Shown here in pieces: positions 25,712 to 37,200 of a DNA stretch of 64,000 bases. The position numbers and the translations under genes are program-made. The notes beneath the pieces are model-generated. The model was given only the letters and a program-made list of their open reading frames with translations, made no database searches and was not told where the DNA came from. Each line of letters opens with the position of its first letter. Within the stretch, counting starts at the first letter, position 1. Source of the DNA: Oasisia sp. SBJ-2009 (Eukaryota; Annelida; Polychaeta; Sabellida; Siboglinidae). Location: the NCBI GenBank assembly GCA_964017155.1, contig OZ024862.1, positions 34,667,690-34,731,689 on the forward strand, in the 5' to 3' direction.

Positions 25712-25975
25712 GTGAAGCCGTGATTGCAGTGACACGAGACGTCGAGAGATGAGAAACTGCTGGCTGAAGCCGTGATTGTAGAGAGGCATCGAGAGAACAG
25801 AAGCAGTTGGGATAAACATGTGCATGAAGTGGCAAAACCAAACAATTATAGAGACACGAGACTTCGGGAGTAGAGATTAAGCTGCTGGGTGAAGCCTCGA
25901 TCGTAGAGATACAAGACGTCGAGAGAACAGAAGCAGTTGGGGTAAACTTGAGGTGACAAAACTAAACAATCCATT
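25712..25975. repeat. Diverged direct duplication, about 125-130 bp
   Basis: GAGAGAACAGAAGCAGTTGG followed by GATAAAC / GGTAAAC and then ACCAAACAAT / ACTAAACAAT occurs at about 25790-25846 and 25920-25970. Each copy is preceded by TGAAGCCGTGATTG or TGAAGCCTCGATCG. A partial third copy borders the (TGCG)n tract. Confidence 0.8.
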
Positions 25976-26686
25976 AGCATTGCCATTGGCGACAAAAAAA
26001 GACAAAAGAAGCGCTGCCGAAGATCAGGTTGCGGCGGCGAAACATTTCCAACCACGCCTTTCTCCCATCTTTCGATGTCATGAGCAAACCAACAGCCGAC
26101 AACGGGAGAGTAGTTTTTGGAGTCTCAATGGGTCTTGGGGTAATTTAAAGGCGTGAAATTGGAAGTTTCCGTCCCCAGACTACATTCTATCGATCTTTCT
26201 GGTAGTCATAAATTGTGTGGGCGCGACCGATTCACTGTGGTGATTCCAACTAACCATTGTTAGCGTCACCGTCTTCCTTTTGTCATTTATGTTACATTGT
26301 TATAATCGTGTATCCTTTTCTTTTTTCATGCCAATCCATCTGTTACACTGGTAATGGTCTCCCATGTGTCTGTCTGCAAGAGCTGTCCCCGCCCAATCTT
26401 AGTTGTGAATCCACACTTCTCAAAGTTCCTAACTCTGTCCACCAACACCACGCGACAGACTACGACAGGTGGCAGCACCTCACAGGATTGCAAGGCAACT
26501 GGCGCAGCAGACGACAAACTTTATACCTGTCGAGTACTAAGTAAGTACTACTGATAGTGTATGTAAACCAGCGTTAATTGTCATACACCCACGAAACACC
26601 AAGGTACACACGTGTGCGCGTATAACTTCAAATGAAAAATAGTATGAGTTCAAGGAAGAAAATGCATGCATGTACGCAGGCAAGCA

Positions 26687-26726
26687 CGCGCTCACACACG
26701 CCCAAGCGCTCACACACGCCCAAGCG

Positions 26727-26795
<69 letters not shown>

Positions 26796-27091
26796 GCCCG
26801 CACACGACAAACTATAAAAATTGATTTGAGAGGGTTCCGGCAACCGGAAATTAACCTCTTTAATTGTGTTTGAACACACACTCACACCAACACTCACTCA
26901 TTACACACACACACCCCACACGCACGCACGCCCAAGCGCTCACCCACACACACACGTGCCCGCACGCACGACAAACTATAAAAATTGATTTGAGAGGGTT
27001 CCGACAACCAGAAATTAACCTCTTTAATTGTGTTTGAACTACACACACTCACACCAACACTCACTCACTCACTCACTACACACACACTACG

Positions 27092-27154
<63 letters not shown>

Positions 27155-27155
27155 C
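26687..27155. repeat. Duplicated blocks with CA microsatellites
   Basis: AAGCGCTCACACACGCCC repeats precede (CA)n at 26730-26792. The block GACAAACTATAAAAATTGAT plus TTGAGAGGGTTCCG and AATTAACCTCTTTAATTGTG occurs at about 26807-26875 and again at about 26970-27040. A second (CA)n tract lies at 27101-27153. Confidence 0.9.
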
Positions 27156-27534
27156 TAAAGAGATGAGATTGACTTGATTTGAGTTCCGGCAGATACCTTT
27201 GTTTGTTCTACACACACATGCATGCACGCGGGCGAGCGGGCATGCAGACGAACAGGCAGACAATTCATTGGCGCGTTCGTTTCGCGATGCGGTAGCCCCG
27301 ACTTCTAGGTATTGCCCCACAGGTGTTTTTTTTTTAGCTCACGCGTGACACACAGACATACATTGACACATACTTTTGTATGTTGGAATGTAGTGTAAAT
27401 GATGGGAGGCTGAGGTTCACCATAAACCTCCAAAAACACTGTATTTTCTCTTCCTCTCACTTTTCTTTTATTACGTTCTCTATCAGCAGCCTCCAGTTCC
27501 TTCTATTTGTTAGGCCTTTTCTCCATTCTTCTCC

Positions 27535-27890
27535 CAATTGTTGTTGTTGTTCTTCTTCTTCTCATTGTAGCTTGATCAGCACTCTGTAATAGCCACGTAT
27601 ATGTACGTGGCTAAAATATTGTCGAGTTTGGTCGGTCGCAAGTATAGTGGGTGGTGTTGCGTAGGGGATAATAAGACATAAATATGTACTTATGTAGGCA
27701 TTGACTGCAAAAGCCTTCTAAATGAATTGAGTGATTGTTTGCTAACTAATTGTTGTGTGCATTTGTTCCATGATTTGATGGTGCTTGGAAAGAAGGAGTG
27801 TTTGTAGGCTTCGATGCGGGTGAATGGTTGTAAGTAGCGGTGTGTGTTGCTTCTGGTGCGTGTCATCTCATCGCAATTTCGTTCTTCCTT
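27535..27890 (-). mobile_element. LINE 3' end (CR1/Jockey-like ORF2 C-terminus and tail)
   Basis: The minus strand encodes RSNTHRYLQPFTRIEAYKHS and then FFPSTIKSWNKC, the usual C-terminal signature of many LINE reverse-transcriptase proteins (SFFPRTI..WN). It ends with a stop near 27690. The following 3' sequence runs to GCTATTACAGAGTGCTGATC and ends in an AAGAAGAAGAA tail near 27555. This is a 5'-truncated, inactive copy. Confidence 0.7.
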
Positions 27891-28293
27891 ACCTCCTTTT
27901 CTTTTCCACTTTCTGGGCATCTGCTCTCTTTATCAGTTTTTCATCTCCCTTTCTTTCCACACGATCAGCCGATGCCAATCTACTCCTCACTAATTTCTTC
28001 TTAAAACTGTCCTTCACTCTAACCTCCATTGTCAGTTTATCCATTCTTCTCTTATCAGCTCCCTTAACTCCCACTAGTCTTCTTACCGTGTTGTTTTGGC
28101 AAACCTGGACATTCTCCTGCTGTTTCTCAGTTAGTGCCATCGTCACTAGTGCATTCATGTGTGCCCGGGTAACAAACGAGCTGAGCACATTTCCTTTAGA
28201 TGTATGTGACATGCGTCTATCTCCCATGAGTCCCAGCACCCCTTCGACCGACTTTCCTCTAAGCGATTGTACGTCCCTGCTATATAACTTCAT
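27889..28293 (-). mobile_element. LINE ORF2 C-terminal fragment, second family
   Basis: The minus-strand ORF contains CQNNTVRRLVGVKGADKRRM, then KKLVRSRLASADRVERKGDE and KLIKRADAQKVEKKRR. This is the region that follows the polymerase in a common LINE group (NNWIRRIVGV..DKRRM..LVR.RL.WAGH.ER). There is a frame change near 27,890, and it abuts another LINE 3' end. Most of the 5' part is missing. It could instead be one composite copy. Confidence 0.65.
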
Positions 28294-28739
28294 TTAGGCT
28301 CATTATTAGTTGATTTTGCACTGGGTAATTGGAATTTCATATAGTGAATTTATAAATGATAATACGCAGCAACGTTATATGTTCTGAAGTTACTGGTTGA
28401 ACGCCAGCGCCATCTGTATTGACGTTGGAATGTTTATTTATTGTTTCATCCCGAGTAAGTGACTATATACATACATGTTGGTATTTGTCAGTAGGTTTGG
28501 GAAATTTAGCGTGAGGAATATGGTGGCCGGCTTTCGGAGGATATTATGTAGGGCTATAGGTTCGTGTCTCCTTAATAATGTACCGTATTCTCTCTTACTT
28601 TCTAGCTTTGATGTCTTCTGTGACTGGTTTTGCTGAGATATAACAGCTACATTGGTCAGTGAACTTCATTATAGTTGTCATGTCGGTAATCATTTTAAGC
28701 GAGTTGGATTCGAATTGTATATACAGCTGTACAAACACA

Positions 28740-28853
28740 TACGCGCGCACGCACGCGCGCACCCACGCAGACACACCCACACACACACGTACACACACGT
28801 ACACACACACACGTACGCACGCACTCACACACGCACGCACGCGCACACACACC
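28740..28853. repeat. Mixed CACG/CACA/GTAC microsatellite
   Basis: Interrupted (CACG)n, (CA)n and CACACACGTA units over about 110 bases. Confidence 0.85.
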
Positions 28854-28931
28854 CCTTGGCAAAAAAAACTTTAAATATTTTCTATAGAATATTCTATAGG
28901 ATTTTTACTTATAGTTTTCTATAGGATTTTT

Positions 28932-29940
<1,009 letters not shown>

Positions 29941-29941
29941 T

Positions 29942-30252
29942 TTTGGCGGGAGATCAAGTTCGTATACCAGAAATCTGTGCGATAAAGCAAGACTGCGCAT
30001 GCGCGAGACTGCTTCTTGCAAAAGCTACACGCAACGCCCTCGAGTGAGAAATTTTATCACTTTTCGTGGTAGGTGCTTTCATTTATTTCAAGCATTTCTA
30101 AATGTTACAAACTAGACAGCTGTCATATGAAGGAATTTGACATGTTCACATCGGCCAAATTAGTTTGGGCCAATTTCGTGCAGTTTTAGCGGTGAAAATT
30201 AACATTCTTTGTGCCAGGCTAATTTGCATATCTTTCTGTATTCCGCCATCTT
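29942..30252 (+). promoter_or_regulatory. Candidate CTCF promoter
   Basis: Contains TTTGGCGGGA (29942-29951, E2F-type), the palindromic NRF-1-type site TGCGCATGCGCGA (29994-30006) and CCGCCATCTT (30243-30252, YY1-type, often at or just after start sites). There is no TATA box. The motif set is usual for TATA-less housekeeping promoters. Functional use is inferred. Confidence 0.5.
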
Positions 30253-30360
30253 TGTATGCGCGATTTGCTTCGAAAGTTCACAAAATTGAGCCAACGTAGC
30301 AGTCAAAACTTCTCAAATTGTAGTTGCATATGTGCCTCGTATTGCTGTCTTTCTGGTCAG
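30243..30360 (+). other. CTCF: Candidate CTCF 5' non-coding exon
   Basis: Starts at or near the YY1-type motif and ends at GGTCAG before a GTATGT donor at 30361. The next acceptor-like sequence before the CTCF ATG is TTGCTGTTGTAG at 32374-32385, or GCTAGAGCAG ending at 32404. This placement rests only on motifs and splice consensus. Confidence 0.4.
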
Positions 30361-30987
30361 GTATGTAGTTGTGTTAATTCATTCAACGTGTTCCGTGAAA
30401 TAGCTTCGACGTGTTGGCGCACACCATCGACCAATTCGTTCTTGTCTATCCGTCTGGACCCAGATGGCGCGTCGGGTTTAGATTGGGGGCGCTCCTACCG
30501 TTAGAAAGGTGCGAGTGACACCTGTGGGGGAGTTTGGCAGTATGCGAAAAGCGATTGCTAGAACTTGTCGTGACGAATAAAATGCATAATGCTCTACCAA
30601 ATGTTATTTTATTAAATCCGTTTGCTGTATAACGAGAACAAGGACATTGTCTAGAGAAAATGGCGTCGACCTTGTCTTACTGGTTTACACATGCCAGAAT
30701 CAAACTCGGTACAGTCAATAGGTCCCCGACCCTGGTGTATCGTGTATTATGTGAACGTTCTACTAGACTACGGCTAGGTTATCGATGTCGCTGCATTAAT
30801 ATCCAGAAATGTGCTCGGTCTGTCTATTTCAAATTAAATTATATATATGGTAGCGTGATTTGGCAATATGTGCACGTGCATATTCCGATGCATGTCGTTA
30901 GACGATTTGAAACCATGCAGTGAATGAGTAAGCATTACTGAACAGGCAAAAGGGACAAGACTTCCACTACTACCCAAGTGTTGCAGG

Positions 30988-31256
30988 GGCCTATGGACGT
31001 TATGTCCCAAGTCACATATGTCCTAGACGATATGTCCTAAATTTATTATAAAGTTTTTATGTTATTTTTGCACTTCAGTCTTACCATAAATCTGTTGATA
31101 TATTTACACTAATGCTGACACTCTTTGTAGAACATTTCAAGTCCATTGCATTGTTAACTGTTACTTAACATATTGATTTTGGGACATATCGTCCACAATA
31201 TTTGGGACATAAGTGACTTGGGATATAAGCGACTTGGGACATAAAGTCTATAACTC
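30988..31256. mobile_element. Palindromic MITE, 269 bp
   Basis: The left end has TATGGACGTTATGTCCCAAG and the right end the reverse complement of TATAGACTTTATGTCCCAAG. Further GACGATATGTCC / GGGACATATCGTC pairs continue inward. TTGCAGG flanks both ends (30981-30987 and 31257-31263) as a 7-bp target duplication, 8 bp if one mismatch is allowed. There is no ORF. It lies in the first intron of the CTCF model. Confidence 0.8.
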
Positions 31257-31704
31257 TTGCAGGTCAAGCCCATCACATGATTCAGGCCCCAATCTGCAGA
31301 GCAAACACAGTCTGGGCAGCAATGTCTTGTGATCAGTTAATAAATTTATTATTTCCATGCATGTTAAGAAATTGAAAGACATTTGATGTGTTTGTGTTTA
31401 TGATACTGGAATTATTTAAATAGAAACCTCATCAAAAATAATACAGAACTTTGAAAAATTATTTAACTCCATCCATGCAGTCTCATGTTCATATTCTAAT
31501 TGTAATGGAATATTCGTAGAATTGTTTAAATATAAATACTTTTATTGATAAAATGTAAAACACAAAAGGAAAAAAAATTCTGTTTTTGGTATGACCCATT
31601 GACCTACAAGTGTACCCAGATATAAAAAACATGGTGTTATTGATTTTTTACAAAGTCCTAAAATTGCATATTGTTAATGTGTATAGTGTGTACAGCAGTT
31701 AGTA

Positions 31705-31822
31705 ACAGAACAGTTCAATTGGGATAGGACGTCACTGCTCTGCAAATTAGGGAAAGACTTGCAGTATTCGCAGAGCAGTGATGTCACTGCTCTGCAAATT
31801 GGAGCGAACTGTTTCTGTGATT
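31705..31822. mobile_element. Small inverted-repeat element or palindrome cluster
   Basis: GTCACTGCTCTGCAAATT occurs twice in direct order (31731-31748 and 31783-31800). GCAGAGCAGTGA (31770-31781) is the exact reverse complement of the 12 bases at 31784-31795, giving a palindrome with a 2-base centre. ACAGAACAGTTC and GAACTGTTTCTGT form outer arms. A very short MITE or a regulatory palindrome would both fit. Confidence 0.6.
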
Positions 31823-32405
31823 AGATTTAATAGTAATGCTGTTCGTAGCATTCAACACATTTGCTGTGAATATTTCAAGCTATGTATGATCACTGTGGGC
31901 AGTTTACATAATGTTGAACCATCATAAAAAGGCATAACATTGCCAACAAATTATGACATCTAGAATGAACCTTTAACTACCTTAAAGCAACCTTAATAGC
32001 CCACATGGAATTTAAAGACTTAAGATTAAAAATCCTGCCTAAGATGCAGACCGTCACAAAGAAAGGTTTACCATACACCTATATCTAACTTGATTAGTTT
32101 TAGTAACAAGTCAACTCCAGCATTGCACACAATGAACACAATAATTTTGTAACCTGACCCACCAAGCAAATTGGCTGAAATAAAAAATCTACATAGGTCT
32201 ACAAACTCACCTATATAAACAAATATTTAATATCTATCTCATACATGTAATAACCTTTCATAGTCCCAAATGTTAAATTCATACTGGTAATTCTCATACA
32301 TGTGAAACTGACAGAAATATGCTTGGACATACAGAAGGCAAATTTTATAATAATAATAATGACAGGTGACGTGCTTGCTGTTGTAGCCGCGTGAGCTAGA
32401 GCAGC

Positions 32406-34219
32406 ATGGAGACGTCCAACGGCAGTGGGGCCGTGCCTCCTGACGCCCAGTCTCTCAACGACATCCACAACTACCTGGAGAACTTCAACAAGGAGATCTC
32501 TGACCCGAGCAGTCAGACGTACATCATCACAACCAACACCGACGGCAACTACCCTGGCGGTGGTCAGCAGATAATGACCATAGGTGAGGCAGGCGCACCG
32601 CCGGTGCTGCAGTCCGAAGGCCAAGGGAACCGTGTCGGTACAAACGGGGAGACAGACGCCCCGACCCTCCAAGCCGAGATCCCGATGGTCGACGCGGTAG
32701 CGCCACAAGTCGACATTGACCAGCCGCTGCTGACACCCGCGGCACCGACGTTGACCGGTCAGCAGGAGGGTGAGATGACACCGCAGATGCTGCAACAGGG
32801 CATTCAGCAGGAGGCACTTGATAGCTCGGACACCGCCGTACAGATGCTCGCATCGGTCGCTGCCACATCCATCCCCCAGGCCCAGCCGGAAGTGGCCGTG
32901 CGACAGGGCAACACACAGATGGTGGCCATTCAGAATGACCAGGACAGTTCACAGCCACAGATTGTGGAGGCCCAGATGGACGGTCAAGAGCAGCATGCAG
33001 GTGGCATGCAGGCGGATGTGGCGAACTCGCTGGGGCTGCAACAGAAAGAGGGAGACGGCAACGCCTACCAGACCGTCACCATCATCCCGTCCGCGGTGGC
33101 CCAGGGAGGGGAGGTGAGCTACGTCCTCATCGTGTCGCATCCCGACGGGGAGCAGGAGAAGGACGGCGAGGAGAACGTTGACATGTCCGTGTACGACTTC
33201 AAGGAGGAGGTGAAGGGAGTGGGCAACGTGCAAGCGGAAGTGGAGGATGATGATGACGATGATGACGCTGAAGATGACGGCACGCAGCGCAAGTTGATGC
33301 GGCTGTCGCCGAAGAAGGGCCACGTGATGCAGGCGCAGCTCATGTGTAACTACTGCAACTACACGAGTCCGAAGCGCTATTTATTGACACGACACATGAA
33401 GACGCACTCGGAGGAGCGGCCGCACAAGTGTAACATCTGCGACCGCTGCTTCAAGACGATCGCGTCGCTGCAGAACCACATCAACACGCACACGGGCGTG
33501 CGTCCGCACAAGTGCAAGGAGTGCGACTCGGCGTTCACGACGTCCGGCGAGCTCGTGCGGCACGTGCGCTACCGACACACGTACGAGAAGCCGCACAAGT
33601 GCCCCGAGTGCGACTACTCGAGTGTCGAGCTGAGCAAGCTGAAGCGACACATCCGCTCGCACACTGGCGAGCGTCCGTACCAGTGCCCGCACTGCACTTA
33701 TGCCAGTCCCGACACCTACAAGCTGAAGCGCCACCTACGCATTCACACCGGCGAGAAACCGTACGAGTGCGAAATCTGCCATGCTCGCTTCACGCAGAGC
33801 AACAGCCTGAAGGCTCACAAGTTGATCCACACCGGCAACAAGCCTGTCTTCCAGTGCGAGCTGTGTCCCACCACGTGCGGCCGCAAGACTGACCTCAAGA
33901 TCCACGTACAGAAGTTACACACCAGCGACCAGCCGCTGCAGTGCAAGAAGTGCGGCAAGTCGTTCCCCGATCGCTATACGTACAAGATCCACGTGAAGAC
34001 GCACGAGGGCGAGAAGTGCTTCAAGTGCGAGCTGTGTCCATACGCGGCCCTATCGCAGCGCCACCTGGAGAGCCACATCCTCACTCACACCGGGGAGAAG
34101 CCGTTCCAGTGTGACGAGTGTGAGCAGTCGTTCCGACAGAAGCAGCTGCTGCGGAGACACAAGAACCTGTACCACACGCCCGACTACATCCCCCCAGTCC
34201 CCCGCGACAAGAGACACAG
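32406..34219 (+). CDS. CTCF: CTCF coding exon 1 (N-terminus and fingers 1-10)
   Basis: One exon holds the N-terminal domain and ten fingers, the first with C314, C317, H330 and H334. It ends CAC AG before a GTTTGT donor. Reading through the donor gives FVCAKSS and a stop, so the exon end is needed to reach finger 11. Bases are markedly GC-richer than the introns. Confidence 0.96.
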
Positions 34220-37200
34220 GTTTGTTTGTGCAAAGTCTAGTATAAACTTATTTTTGTATTAACGTACATTTGAGGTGTATCATCAGTGTGGCTTCTGAGA
34301 AGTGTTGGATAAATAAAAATATAACAAATTAAAATCTCTTATTTATTTGATTAAAATTGCATAACAAATCTGATATCAAAATTTAACAAATTAAAACATC
34401 TTATTTATTTTATTAAAATTGCATAACAAATCTGATATCAAAATTTAACAAATTAAAACCTCTTATTTATTTTATTAAAATTGCATAACAAATCTGATAT
34501 ATTACTTATGTAAACCCTTTCAGATGTTGGTGTTGTGTTTTCCTAGATGTCAGGAGTGTCCGAAGTCATTCGCCCATCACGGTAACCTGCTGCGACACAT
34601 GCAGCTGCATGATCCCGACAACCCCGACTACCACGTGAAGGGAGAGGGATACAGCGAGGAGGAGGAAGAGGAGGAGGAAGATGAGGAAGACATGCTGGAT
34701 GAGGGACAGACTGTCATCCAGGAGGGCCAGCCTCCGCAGCAGGTTCAGGTGAGCTGCACCCAATCAGTTAGGTCATTGTTATATTGTGCTAACAAAAACA
34801 TGTGTATCTCGCTACAGTGTTTTATTTGTAATGTTTTATTCATGTGTGTATATTGAGTTCATTTATTACATTTAAATCGGGTCTTCCAGTTTTTAGTTGT
34901 TATTTATAATCAGTATTTTATAGCTTATATTTAATTTATGCAGTTCTATGATAAAACATTCTCGAAATCAAGATTTCGGGATGCTGACCCCACCTAGTGG
35001 GAAAAGGCGAAGAAGAAGAAGTTCTATGATAAAATACCTGAAAATGTTTTATCTTAAAATAAATTTGGACGCTGTATAAATTCCTGTACGTTATTATTAT
35101 TAGATTCAAGCTTATATATCAGTTAATCGATATCAATCACGTGACGTGTTGTCTAAAATAAAAAAAGTCCATTAAATCATAAAAAACAGATGCTGAACAC
35201 ATGGAGTGCTCGGTTATTCTTTTTTTTATACTTTTGGTGAAATTCATAAACAAATTAAAAGGCAAGGTTTTTATATAGTGATAACTCCATGTGAGGATGT
35301 ATGATTTGTGTGATATGTCATGTGCAATAATTATAATGCAATTCACATATATGATTGTTAATATATTTATGGAGTATGATGGAGTTTGTGTTCATAATTT
35401 TGTTTATGACAGTGACAAACTGTGACGTGTTGGGTGCGTCAAGCAGAATTATTGACGAGGTGTATTTCAGGTGCTGATGACAGAGGACGGCGAACACGCG
35501 ACACAGATTCTCCTCCAGGTGGTGCCACACATGGGGCAGAATGCCCACCAGGGGGAGATACCGGTACAGATGGCGGTGGAGACGCCTGGTGGGGAGCAGA
35601 AGGTGGGCATTATGGTGATCCAGCAGGACGAGGTACGTGACGTTAGAGTTGGGCTCTCACGAGGTCTTCTTGTGTACTTCTCACCACTTGTGGACTCTGG
35701 TTTCACCAGTCTGTCTACATGCTTTTATGTGTCAACTAATCCTAAACATACTGTTAGCCCGAAATATGAATGGTTTGCATTGAATTGAGGATTTACGTTC
35801 CACAGAAGGCATGAACAAATTTAAAGTGCACCTTAAGACATTTGATTACAAAATTGCTTTTAATGTCTAGTTCGTCTATACCTTTTTAGATTGATATTAA
35901 TGTTTTAAGTAGCTCGGCTAGCATATAATTTAAATTATTTATTAATTGGTTTTAGATTTAGATATACATATTCAAACTTTTTTACTTGTATTATATTATA
36001 TTTACTTCTTGTAATGTGAACACTACTGAACAGAGCTTGTACTCTGGATTTTAGTTTATAAATAAAGTGTATTATTATTATTAATAATCAGATTTATCGC
36101 TTGTGACTGCTATTATGGGACCGTTATAAGTTTTTGTTAACGACATTGGACAACCAATGTTATTTCACCTACGTGCTTAATTAATACTGATGTATTAGAA
36201 CAATTTTACTACAAATTATGATCGTCATTAATGTCCATAGACTTGTAGATATTATCTGATCTAGTGGCTAGTTAACCCCAAAATTAGTTTAGTGAACAGT
36301 AAGGCCAAGTACCAAAATGTTCATTTGCTGATTATTTCATCCTATTGAAATGGTAGAAAGAGATGATTTTTCATGTGATAGGGAATATTCACCAACTTTC
36401 TTTTAGAGAAACCTGTTGTATAAATATAATTGGTTTGATTTGATAGTGATATATTTTGAATGTGGTGTATTATAATTAATTATGTAGTAGTGTAGAAATA
36501 TGTAATATACAGTGTAGATTAAAGCATAACTAGGATCAATTATGGTAACTACATAGTGTATTATATGTGAATAACTCTTATTATAGTAGAACATTTAGCA
36601 AACACAACCTCATCTTAAATCTGCTATTACAAATAAGTCGATTAAAATGTTACATGTTAACCCAGTAATTTGAAGCATTCTATTTGTTTAACCATAATTA
36701 TAGTTGGATATATTTTGGTTTGTGTTGAACTTCAGCAACATTTCTAAGAACTATCAGATAAAAAAGAAATTGTGGAATTGAAGAATTTTACAAATTCTGT
36801 GAACGCAGAACCCGACTTTAATGTCGTACAGCTTGTGCTTGTCGATGTCTAGTGCGTCTCGTCTAAATTAAAATTCCCAGTGCTTCTACATCCGCAAATG
36901 CTTCTAGATCTACATTCACAATGTGTCTGGATCTGCAGTGTTCCCCAGATATACATTCATGATGAGTCTAGATCCAATGCTTCTAAATCCTTATTCACAA
37001 TGCTTCTAGATCCTTATTCACAATGCTTCTAGATCCATATTCACAATGCTTCTAGATCCATATTCACAATGCTTCTAGATCCTTATTCACAATGCTTCTA
37101 GATCCATATTCACAATGCTTCTAGATCCATATTCACAATGCTTCTAGATCCATATTCACAATGCTTCTAGATCCATATTCACAATGCTTCTAGATCCATA

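Noticed and set aside
32211..32958. Long minus-strand ORFs opposite the CTCF first coding exon
   Set aside because: GC-rich antisense shadows of the real exon; no domain.
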